Source: Primula veris
Lineage: Eukaryota > Streptophyta > Magnoliopsida > Ericales > Primulaceae
Direction of reading: 5' to 3'
Assembly: GCA_963682055.1 (NCBI GenBank)
Contig: OY821743.1
Coordinates: 33,714,702 to 33,778,701, forward strand
Length of the DNA: 64,000 bases
Shown here in pieces: positions 49,263 through 59,507 of the stretch; positions within the stretch are counted from its first letter, which is position 1, and every line of letters begins with the position of its first letter. Position numbers and translations under genes: made by a program. Below the pieces are notes generated by a model. It saw only the letters and a program-made list of their open reading frames with translations. It was not told where the DNA came from and ran no database searches.

Positions 49263-50060
49263 GTTTTTTTTTTTTTTTTCATGTTTTCTGAAAATTTACT
49301 CAAAAAAGCAGAAGTGAAAATGTAAGTGGTAAACTGTAACAAGGCTATCAAGAGACGCCGTTCATTTTGTTTTTCAGGTAATTAGGGATCAAGTATTTGA
49401 TATACCTTTCTTGGTCCACCAGCAAAATTTGGCAAATTGAAATGATAAATTTATGGTACCCAAATGTCTTGGTCTCAAAAGTTCATTTTTGCAATGATTT
49501 GTGGGGACAAATGATCAAATTTGCTACTATGTCAAGCAAAGCAGCAATCTATCTATTCATTATTATTACAGTAGCTAGTAGCTACAATCAACTTTACAAT
49601 CTTCACCTAATTATAAAATTGAGCTCAAATTTATACTTAATCTGTGCCTTTTCTATATAGTTGTCAGGTTGGAAATGAAACGAAAGGAACTAAAACAAGA
49701 CGTGACTGTTGAGAAATGACAATCTGATAGATACTCGAATAAAATTAAATGCATTACGTTTGAAACTGTATATTACAGACTATAAAAATGTAAGAGCACA
49801 AACACCATGACAATATTTCCAAAATAAACTGTTTTTATTAATGCTGTAAACAATACATATTTGCGCACAACTACAATCACTGGTCTCCAACACAGAAGCT
49901 TTTTAAGCCCTTTCAGAAGTGTTGACTATTATTCCAGTAGCAAAAATCACTGGGGGCTTAAGTTGGAAATGGTATTATATTGAGTAATAGGACATTTATA
50001 AACAAATCAAATCCGGATAAGTAGCCGAGATAGATTAATTGGCTCTTTTGGAGAAGTCAC
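49263..50060. other. BCAT 3' region and intergenic DNA
   Basis: No further gene recognised; AATAAA-like signals are present near 49736. Confidence 0.5.
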
Positions 50061-50079
50061 CTTAGTCTTTTCTTTAATT

Positions 50080-50420
50080 CTGTGTATATTTTTTTTTGAA
50101 CTGAAAATGTCATTAGATCGAATCTGAATACAAAAGAGATTGCAACTGGTCTGGCAAAACCCGAAAAACAACAATAAATAGAATCTAGTCTAGCAAACTT
50201 GGCCAAGCAATTTGCTGACTTATTTAAGGAGTGTTGTCCCCAACAAAAGTTCCAACTCATGCCCTCTTCCAGTGTAATAATTATGTCCGTGAGTATGGAG
50301 GCGATCTCCCAAGGAGGAAGCTCGTTCTTCTTTGATCAACATCTAAGTAGTTTCAACATAGTCCGATTTGAACTCAACATTGATCCACTTATTCATCTTC
50401 GCTCGTTGACACGTCATTCG
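50080..50420 (-). pseudogene. RNase H domain relic (LINE or RNase H-like protein)
   Basis: On the minus strand the frames give KNELPPWEIASILTDIIITL and, nearby, WGQHSLNKSANCLAKFARLD, matching the C-terminal RNase H (RVT_3) pattern of plant non-LTR elements and RNase H-like proteins (PPWEI...I..I; N..A..LAK.A). An in-frame stop and frame breaks interrupt it. No reverse transcriptase part is seen nearby. Confidence 0.5.
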
Positions 50421-50899
50421 AATGCTTCCGCTATTAACGGGGGCAAGCCTTCAAAGCACCACTCCATATATCTACTAGATACCTTGTATCGTTATGTACA
50501 ATAACCCCTCCCCCAACCCGTTCACTGTTGCTTTTGTAGTATGCGTGCGTATTAATCTTTAAAAAGTCGCTAATCGGTTTTCTTGACATTAAGACTCATT
50601 TGCATCCATTGTACGTGTATTTTTCATGGGGGCATACCACTCCCAGAAAGTCTTGATGACCTGATAGCTTGTGCAATCACATGTCCAGGTCTAAGATTTT
50701 TTCTGTTAAATGATAAATCCACGTTGTTCCCATCTTTCCATATTTGCCAACTAATTAATGTTCGTTATTAGCTCGAAAATATGCTTCCCTTGGTACTTTT
50801 CAAGTGTGTTGAATACCAGTAACGCTGTAGAGTCAGACTGGTTCAACCAGACTGAATACCAGACAGTATTTTATGTAATTTTAAGAATTCTTTTGACAT

Positions 50900-51225
50900 C
50901 CAACAAAAACAAAAATAAAATCTCAGATATAATATTTATGAAATTCTAGTTGACACTACACTAAATTTAAATATTAATTAAAAATATTTAAAATTTTAAT
51001 GATTTTAGTATATTTTATTTGACTATTCAACAAAATAAAACCTCAAATATAATATGTATGGAACCATATTCGAGACTACCATAAACTTAAATATTAATTA
51101 AAAATATTTAAAATTTTAATGATTTTAATATATTTTATTTGACGATTCAACAAAATAAAAACTCAAATATAATATTATAGAACCATATTTGAGACTATCC
51201 TAAACTTAAATATTAATTAAAAATA
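50900..51225 (+). repeat. ~120-bp tandem repeat, about 2.5 units
   Basis: TTAAATATTAATTAAAAATA recurs at 50967, 51087 and 51206; between them CAACAAAATAAAACCTCAAA and GAACCATATTCGAGACTA-type phrases repeat. The same family occurs in reverse at 37600-37830 and 60000-60130. Confidence 0.8.
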
Positions 51226-51778
51226 TTAAATATATGGCCGAATAGCATACTTTTAAATTTCGGGGTAAAAATAAAATTTTAAATTTACATTAAGGGTTGG
51301 TGTGTTGAGAGTCTGGTTGAGTGTATCTGGCTAATTAGCATTATTGGTTGAATAATCCAGGCTGTTAGCTGGTAGTGATCGTTTCGGGTCGATACGCGCA
51401 CTTAGAGGACTCCCAAACCACACCAACGTGCTCACACAGTGACTGAAATTGTAAATTGATCAATTTTTGGGTTCAAGCTTAAAAGTGTTTTAAAATTTTA
51501 ACCAAATATATAGAAATAATTAAATTACTTTTTCATATATCAAAAATTATGTCCCTAACTAGTTTCGCTCGTAGCTGCCAGTATTTAGATATTTAGTCGG
51601 TACCGGCCATGAGACCTGTCAAAATCTTAGAACTTGTATTTTTGAAAAGTGAAGAGAATTTTATAACTGTCTATTTGAAATGTGGTATAGTTGACATTAT
51701 CATATGATTAGGTATATAGATAGTGAAGTACCTGACTATTATTGCCACTCCAGGATGCATGAATGTTGTATATATTAA
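51226..51778. other. Intergenic DNA, nothing recognised
   Basis: No supported gene or structured repeat. Confidence 0.6.
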
Positions 51779-51971
51779 CTAAAAAAAAAAATACCCAAAT
51801 ACCGACGGTATTAATGACGGTATTTTTTGTTATGATCTTATTAGCGACGGTTTTTGTGACGGTTTTGTGACAGTTTAGTCAATTTGTGACGGTTTTGTGA
51901 CAGTTTAGTCAATTTGTAACAGGCTTGTGACAACTTTTGACTCTCATTAAATCAAACATTATTTTGTAGTG
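51779..51971. mobile_element. CACTA-type MITE, TSD TAA
   Basis: The right end is TTATTTTGTAGTG with TAA after it; the left end has lost its first two bases (CTAAAAAAAA) after TAA (51776-51778). Subterminal words GACGGT and TGACAG repeat, including a duplicated TTTTGTGACAGTTTAGTCAA. Confidence 0.7.
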
Positions 51972-52560
51972 TAATGTAAACTTTATATGTATCACCAACA
52001 ATGTGACAATTAATTTACATGGACTATGTTAACGATTTTATTCCATCTTTTCCAAAATCAAGTACAACCTACTGATCAGGTTAGAATATTCTTCGGTCAC
52101 ATTTCTTGATATATGTTTTTTTTTTCAATAACTTGTGGGGGGAAAACCCACATTTTATTTATTTAATTTTCAGAAAATAAAATGTTGGGGAAAAACCCCA
52201 CTACAAAAAGGAACAAGTTCGTTACTTACAGTTACTTGGCACAAAAATGAAACTTATTACAAACTTAAGGACTGAATAAAATTTAACACCAATTCTATTT
52301 GTACTTCTCTTGATATATGTATGGTACAGCTTCTAAACACAATAAAAAATTCTTAGGTTAAAGTCTTGATGTTGCAATCTTGCATTTACTGTTATTTTTA
52401 GAAAACCAAAAAACGTGATTTGTCCAAGTCCAAGCCATCATATAAGTAAAAAGACTAGTGAGGAAAAGGCATTAATGTGCTTGCAATTATTGAAACATGA
52501 GATCATTATTAACCAAAGTCATATACGAGTCGGAACAATAATTTTGGAGTTGTAAAAACA
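51972..52560. other. Intergenic DNA
   Basis: Contains AAAACCCACATTTTATTTAT and a related AAAACCCCACTAC phrase, perhaps decayed element ends. No gene is supported. Confidence 0.45.
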
Positions 52561-52562
52561 CT

Positions 52563-52665
52563 TTGTCAATCCAAATTTTCTCAAATTAGGATTGATTAAA
52601 AAAATTCATTCTTACAAAAACGAAATCACCATTTTTTGTAGTGTTTTTTTTCCAAAATAAATATA
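52563..52665. repeat. Dispersed repeat, inverted copy at 54390-54475
   Basis: TTTCTCAAATTAGGATTGATT, then CATTCTTACAAAAACGAAAT and CACCATTTTTTGTAGTG match the complement of 54390-54475 over about 90 bases. The Cassandra solo LTR has inserted at its right edge. Confidence 0.65.
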
Positions 52666-52680
52666 TTTTTAGACCGTCAC

Positions 52681-52970
52681 TGTGACGACCCAGATTTCCA
52701 GGAAGGAAATTCTGTGGTGCGGTGTTGTGCGTCAGTCCCACATCGCCCAGATACGAGAGTACTCGTGTGGTATATGAGCTTAAAGATCCATTTCCTATCA
52801 ACAAGGCCTTTTAAAGCCGTGCGGCACAACAGCGAGGACGGAACTTCACAGTTAAGCATGTTAACTTGGAGTAGTATCAGGATGGGTGACCCCCCTGGAA
52901 AATTGTGCCAAAGCGGACAATATTGTTGATACGGACGTAGCGGTTCGGTCCGTAGGGCCGGGTCGTTACA
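52681..52970 (+). mobile_element. Solo LTR of a Cassandra-type TRIM carrying 5S rRNA sequence
   Basis: A 290-bp unit starts TGTGACGACCC and ends GGGTCGTTACA, with a perfect 5-bp target duplication GTCAC at 52676-52680 and 52971-52975. Inside, from about 52800 to 52925, lies 5S rRNA-like sequence: the A-box/intermediate region reads AGTTAAGCATGTTAACTTGG then AGTAGTATCAGGATGGGTGA, close to the 5S internal promoter (AGTTAAGCGTGCTTGGGCGAG...GGATGGGTGACC). This is the hallmark of Cassandra LTRs. No second LTR, primer site or internal region is present, so it is a solo LTR. Confidence 0.92.
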
Positions 52971-52975
52971 GTCAC

Positions 52976-54285
52976 CTATATGAGCGAGTTTTTGGGTTAG
53001 CTAACGAGTCGGTTCCGCCAAACAGAATAACCTATTTTCTTTGTTGATAAACTAGAAAAAAAAATGAACTCAAAAATATAATTGATAAAGAGAACGTTAA
53101 GAGTCAAAATTTATAGTATTTAAATTTTAAAATATCGTGTACATAAAGTTACAATATTATTATTATTTGTCTATATTCTCTCAGATTGTAAAGATTTTAA
53201 AGAAATGTTTATAGAATTTTATAAATTATTCTTGACAAATTTCATAGTTTATGACCGATCAAAATTAGTTTTTTTTAGATTTTTTTAACTTTATCATTTT
53301 CTCTAAATTAAAAAAAAAACATGATTTTGTTACATAAATAATTGTTGGAATAAATACAAAAATACTTAATCTTAATTTTGATAGTTTTATTTTCTTTTGT
53401 AAATTTTGTAACAATAATTTGACTAATTTTTGTAACAATGATTTGACTAATTTAGAAAATAAGGCTTTGATATTGATTTATAATTGTTACTTTTTATATA
53501 GTGATCTGTACGAAATATAGTAGTATGTAATTACAAAAATAATAAATAATTAATTTTGAAAGGAGTTGTTGAAAATAAAATTGAAGGGGTTGTCGAAATG
53601 TTCTATCTATAAATTACTCAAATTATTGAAACTTGTAGGGTTACGACCCCTGATGGTTCCGCCACTGACCAAACTCGCACCTACTTTGAAGAAAAAGGGT
53701 GAAAGCACAAATGGTTAATTTCCAAATGATATTTCCATCATGAGAAAGCAATATGTCGCTACTTTTGTGGAATCTTCTAATTGGTCTACTTAATAGTCCA
53801 ATCAGTCGATTGATACATTATATATCTAACTTTCCTTATAAATGTATTAATATTATGGCCCTTGTTAAAGTAGCTTACTGTTAGAATATGTTACCGGTAT
53901 TGAAAGAAAGAGCTTACAGTTAACCTCAAATTTTCAAGTCCATCCTTTGGCAAAATCAAAAATTATGTTGCTTGGATCTTGAATTGGTTACTTCTCTGAT
54001 ACAAACACAATTATTTGCATCTGACTATACAAATGAAGAAGAAATCTATGAAACTTGCTTTGTCCAGACGTGTTCTATTTATTTTATGTCACTAAAGTAA
54101 TTCCTAACCCTTAATTTTGGTTGGTCACCGTATTAATTCAATTGGCGGGCTTTGCTAGTGTACTAAAGCCGCCTTCATATCACTTTCTTAAAATCTCTCT
54201 TAGCAGTGTGAAACCATACTATGACACCGCAACCTCATAATTTTTAATAATTTGATTTTTTTATAGTGTTTTTTCTATTAATTTG
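52976..54285. other. Intergenic DNA with repeat fragments
   Basis: A ~100-bp segment at 53505-53605 (TATAGTAGTATGTAATTACA, then AAAAATAATAAATAATTAAT) is the complement of 54286-54385. A GGTTCCGCCACTGAC phrase at 53655, common at ends of decayed plant elements, is nearby. No gene is supported. Confidence 0.5.
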
Positions 54286-54475
54286 TAGATATAACATTTT
54301 GGCAACCATTTAAATTTTATTTTCAGCAACCCGTTTCAAAATTATATATTATTTTTGTAATTACTTACTACTATATTTATTTTGAAAAAAAATATTACAA
54401 AAAATGGTGATTTCGTTTTTGTAAGAGTGAGAATTTTCAACCGACCCTAATTTGAGGAAATTTTGATTGACGGTT
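54286..54475. repeat. Dispersed repeat, complement of 53505-53605 and 52563-52665
   Basis: Reading on the minus strand, this block contains both repeated segments side by side, whereas on the left they lie about 850 bases apart, separated by the Cassandra LTR and other DNA. Confidence 0.6.
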
Positions 54476-54809
54476 TTTTTTTTTTTGAAAACCCCAAAAA
54501 TATTGTTCTGACTCCTCCCTTGTCTCTTAGAATTTGAAACCAGTCGGTTTAGAGCTCAAAGCTCGAAGAAGCTTAAAAAAAATGCGTAAAAAGGTCTCTG
54601 TTGGGAGGTACGGATACTTATAGTTTTTTTTATTATTATTTACCATAAACGTGTTTAATAATATGAACTTTTTTAGGTCAAACAATAGAAAGAGAAAACT
54701 GTCTGGATAACAAGATTGGCAAATTTTTCCAGTATGTTTCATCAGTAGGACCAGCTAAAGGTTGAAATATTATGAGCCATGAGGGGGAGAATAAATGAAA
54801 AGGATAACT

Positions 54810-55000
54810 CACTACAAAAAAATATATTCAAATAGTGACGGATTAATGACAGTATTTTTTGTTACGAATTTATTAACGACGGTTTTTGTGACGGTTTTGT
54901 GACAGTTTAGTTAATTTATGACAGATTTGTGATAATTTTTTAAATTAGTGACAGGCTTGTGACAGTTTTTGACTCTCATTAAATCAAATATTATTTTGTA
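54810..55000. mobile_element. CACTA-type MITE, TSD ACT
   Basis: The left end is CACTACAAAAAAATA after ACT (54807-54809); the right end ...TTATTTTGTA has lost its last three bases and is followed by ACT (55001-55003). It shares TTTTTTGTTACGAATTTATT and repeated TGACGG/TGACAG words with the other copies. Confidence 0.75.
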
Positions 55001-55370
55001 ACTATTTCAATATTTTTCTTCACTACTCTCTTTCTCCTCACATGGTCTAGACTTTTAGAGCATAATTAAGACTCCATGTCGCAACACTATATATTGTTTG
55101 CATTTTTGCAATATAATGTGGTACCAGAAACAAAAGTTACATTTAAACCCTCAAATAGTCAAAAGTACCGTACTTCAAAATTTCAAATGCAAGATTTATT
55201 AATCAAATTAGTAATCAACTCTAGGTAGCCGATATATAGTACTTTAGCTAGCAAATGTCAATTGTTTTATGTTGGACCCTTTTATTAACAAGTTTGTATA
55301 CGATTTAGAATGGATGACTAGGAATTAGCAATGGCTATTACAATTCTTACTATGTAAGTAGTCCTTGATA

Positions 55371-56056
55371 CACGAAAATCTCTATAAATTAATAATGTCG
55401 GGATCATGAAATTTTATTAATTTATAGAGATATTAATTAATCGATAAATTAATAATAATTAATTTAAAAAAGTTTTTATCGATTCAATAAATATACTCGT
55501 TCATAGCATAAATCAACTCATGATAAATTACTAAGAATGCCCGTTAGTAAAATCAAATAACACTATTTCAATTACTAATATAAGTATACATTTTATTACA
55601 TCTTAAACCGTATAACAAACTAATAATATATATTAGAAACATTTAATACGTCTGATCAATTTTATGTATATTGAGCATCATTAATTGAATAAATTGGTAC
55701 AACTCATTGTTTAATCGTACATAAAACTTTATAATTTTTTGGTGCAATCCGCAAACACAAAACAAGAGTTTTTTGACGCAATAAGAAAAGTTATAGATAA
55801 TATTGAAGTAAATTTATATTTTAATAAAAAAAAATGACTATAGAGTCATATTTCACTATAGCGTTCTAGTACTATTTGTCATTTTGAAAAATTATTAATT
55901 CATGATTTTGTTGGTACCAAATATTTATATAAGGATCTTTCAAAATTTTATTATCTTATTAATTTATCAAAATTGATGATTTTTTACACTGGCACAAGTC
56001 GGGACCGAATTTTATTTTATTTTAGATAGTTTATTAATTTAGCGAGTATTATTTTA
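55371..56056. mobile_element. TIR element with CTCTATAAA ends
   Basis: CACGAAAATCTCTATAAATT at the left and the complement of ...TAGAGGTTCTAGTG at the right match over about 25 bases with a few mismatches; TA lies on both sides. GTCGGGA(T/C)C occurs near both ends, inside the inverted repeat. The superfamily is uncertain, and the right boundary may extend to 56072. Confidence 0.6.
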
Positions 56057-56136
56057 TAGAGGTTCTAGTGTACTTAAGTTGGGGTTTGGAATAATTCTAG
56101 ACATAAAAGGACAAGAACAAAGACTCTTTTGGGTTT

Positions 56137-57186
56137 GGGGGAAGTTCTTTTTTCATTACTCCTTTTACTCGTACCAATATGAGATCTGGGATTGGGAATC
56201 CCGGGTTCCTAGGTGGCATTTTTTTTTTAATTCACAAATAAATAACGGGATGAAAAAAATGCACGTAGAATCCGAACTTCTCAACCCCACGTCCTACGTG
56301 GCTATTAGCTCACATTAAATTGAATTATTCGTGTACTTTTCAACCCTACGTATTATTGGGTTCCATTAAATTGAATTATTTGTGGCTTTTTATACTATGA
56401 AAATGTATTTTAATTTATCAATTTAACCTATTAATAAACAAACAAATAATTCTCAATATTATAAAAGATTGAATAAAATCCCAATAATATTGTAACTCAT
56501 TAGCAAATATAAATTGGATTTATCATTATATAATAATACTGGTCATCGTTTTCATTCTTTGATCTCTCATAGTTTTTCTCACAATTTCTCCCAAATAAAG
56601 CCTAAAATTTGCGCTCACCGTCTCTATATATAATTATAAAATTACTAATCTCTCATAGTTATCCTCACAATTTCTTCCAAATAAACCCTAAAAGTTGCGG
56701 CCATCATCTCTATATATAATTATAAAATTACTAATTTTTTTCTCAAATCAATTTCATTTTATAATTGTTGAGTTTAAATTTTATGTTAATAAATATAATG
56801 ATGAATCCAATTTATATTTGCTAATAAGTTACAATATTGTTGGGTTTTTATTCAATCTTTTATAATAATGAGAAATATTTGTTTGTTTATTAATGAGTTA
56901 AATTGATAAATTAAAATACATTTTTATAGCATAAAAAACCATAAATAATTCAATTTAATGGGACCTAATAATACGTAGTGTTGAGAAGCCCACGAATAAT
57001 TCAATTTAATATGGGCTAATAGCCATATAGGACATGAGGATGGAAAGTCCGGGTTTTACGTGTATATTTTTCATCAACTTATTTATTTGTGAATTAAAAA
57101 AAAAAATTGTTGTAGGAACCCGGGATTTCCAATCCCGGATGCCTTATTGATACGAGTAAAACGAGTAATGAAAAACGAACTCCCCC
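56137..57186. mobile_element. Foldback / Mutator-like element with ~400-bp inverted arms
   Basis: Left arm 56137-56535 and right arm 56792-57186 are reverse complements with scattered mismatches (for example GGAATCCCGGGTTCCTA, AATTCACAAATAAATAA and AAATATAAATTGGATT have exact or near-exact partners). Flanks TCTTTTGGGTTT and TCTTTTGGTCTT suggest a 9-12 bp imperfect target duplication, as in Mutator-like elements. The loop carries an 86-bp tandem duplication (from 56563 and 56649) with TCTCATAGTT and CTCTATATATAATTATAAAA. No transposase is encoded. Confidence 0.8.
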
Positions 57187-57705
57187 TCTTTTGGTCTTCT
57201 CTCACTGTATACGTACATGTTGATATTTTATGGATGTGTACCCCTCAACTTTAGTCCATACCCCTTTTTTAATCAGGTGATTACGTTACTGTTATCCATA
57301 GTTTCGTCTAAATTTTTATTTGGTCCACATAAAATGAAACACAACCACTAGTTCGAAAACTTTTAAAGTAATAGACAAAGTAGTTGGTTGCCAAATTCAA
57401 AAAGTAGATGTTAGATTTTATGGTTTTTTACAGTTCCAGAATCAGTATCATGACGATATCTGGATACAAATACATAGATGAATATAAATATTATTAATTA
57501 CGCTCCGTAGATTTATCAATCCATTTATGAATTTTTTTTTATTTGGACTAACTTCCCTTCGGTGTAACCGTAAGTAACAAATCTGTCACATTGTCAAAAC
57601 TTGGGGGCATAAAAGTCTAAGGACCAAACCCTAAATTTTGGAACCCTAAGGACACTTGTTGTAGTTATTGTAGTTAACTGATCATTTTAATACCATGGCT
57701 CTTCC

Positions 57706-57711
57706 TATAAA
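57706..57711 (+). promoter_or_regulatory. TATA box of the MYB gene
   Basis: TATAAA lies 86 bases before the second G of the MYB start region, in CTTCCTATAAAATTTATT; a CT-rich leader (CACAATCTCTCTCTTAAAAC) follows. Confidence 0.65.
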
Positions 57712-57796
57712 ATTTATTTATCCTTTTCCAGCTATCACAATCTCTCTCTTAAAACAATGAAACTCTAGTGAAGCAATAATTAAGTGGGGCTCAAAA

Positions 57797-59507
57797 ATGG
57801 GGAGAGCACCTTGTTGTGACAAAGCAAATGTGAAGAAAGGACCATGGTCACCAGAAGAAGATACAAAGCTTAAGACATACATAGAGCAACATGGCACTGG
57901 TGGAAATTGGATTGCTTTGCCTCAAAAAATTGGTTTGTACACTTGAATTAAAAATTAACCCTAGCTACTGGCACTACATAATTAATTTCTTGGTATTTTT
58001 TTAATCAAGTTTTGTGTTTAGATTTAATTTGAATTAGAGTTCTGACTTGTTCAACAAAATTGAGTATTATATATGTGTGTTACAAACTCTTCACCTTAAA
58101 CAGTTGCTTATTCTTTCTACCCAATTAGTTAGACATAATACCTTCTTTTTCCAGAAGTTAATAAATTTCTATTTCCAAAAAAGTATTTAATTAACAGGTT
58201 GTGTATATATACTAGTTTGATTTGACAAAACTGATCATTTCAGAAACAAAAATGGCAGTTGTGATGAGTATTTGTGCTACATGTAATTAGGTCTCAGGAG
58301 ATGTGGCAAAAGCTGTCGGCTTAGGTGGTTAAATTATCTTCGTCCGAACATCAAACATGGAGAATTTTCAGAAGAAGAAGATCACATAATATGCAGTTTT
58401 TATGTCAGTATTGGAAGCAGGTATATTTCCAATTTAATATAACCTTATATATATATATCACAACATAGTTTCTCTACTAAACATTCCAAAATATACAGAA
58501 TTTGTCTACTTATGGCTATGATCATAAATGACTTGAAGGTTATTATATTTTGGCTAATCATTTTTGTAATTAGTAGTTTCCACACCATATATTATTGTAA
58601 AAAGTAAGCTCTTTAGAAAACAATGTTAAAAACCAAACTCATGTGTTTGGATCTCAGAACAAAAAGGAAAATCTCAGCTATTGACCTAATTATCCTTATT
58701 AACACTATAGTAAGAAATATTGGTTCACAGTTTATTAAATTTCCTGTAAATAGCCTCTCACTGTTACAGGATAATATTGCTCAATAATGTAATTTTGGAC
58801 AAAACAGGTGGTCTATAATCGCAGCACAGTTGCCTGGAAGAACTGATAATGATATCAAAAACTATTGGAACACAAGATTGAAGAAGAAGCTCTTAGGTAA
58901 ACAACGAAAAGAGCACGCACGAAGAGGAGGCAACAGCTCAAAGCAAAGGACAAAAAAATCAAATGTTGAGAACTCAGTGGTTTCTAATACTAATATCAAC
59001 CAAACATTCCCTTCATGGTCAGGAAGTAATCCCGTTTTAGCTCCAATACCATACTCAAACCATGAACCACGCTTTGATGATCATTCTTCCATTAAAAAAT
59101 TACTTATCAAGCTTGGTGGAAAATTCTCTGATGATGAAAACAATATCCAAAGTGAATCCACTAGTCATCTCCCGGTAATGAGTTCATGTGTTGTACCTAA
59201 TCCAATAGAGGCAATTCTTCCGTGTTCTTCAATCGACACAATGAATGTATATACATCACTAGTTCCGGGTTTGCCCTTGTTGACTGGCGTTAGCAATACT
59301 ACGAGTGAGTTCGAAGGAATGAGATATGACCATAACATTCCACATAGGCTTGATGGTTTGGAGTTTTTGTATGATACTACTAATGGAACTAGCATGGATT
59401 GGGGCGAGATGAGCAATTTGAGCTATCCTCATATTGTTCAAAACTATGATGAAACTCTTCCACGACAATGTGGCTTAGATGAGTTGAGATATGGTGGTGT
59501 TCAATGA
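57797..59507 (+). CDS. R2R3-MYB transcription factor, RAX/MYB36/MYB68 type, three exons
   Basis: Exons 57797-57932, 58291-58420 and 58808-59507 join in the canonical R2R3-MYB phases (966 bp, 321 residues). The start [20 protein letters not shown] is typical. R2 tryptophans are W17, W38 and W58; R3 has F71 in place of the first Trp, then W90 and W109. Subgroup-14 features are [48 protein letters not shown] and [18 protein letters not shown]. Family members are nuclear DNA-binding regulators of axillary meristem initiation (RAX) or root endodermis differentiation (MYB36). Small departures from the usual family string are GEFSEEED where GGFSEEED is common, and CSFY for CSLY. The C-terminal region is Ser/Asn-rich and ends ELRYGGVQ. 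The gene appears intact. Confidence 0.94.
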
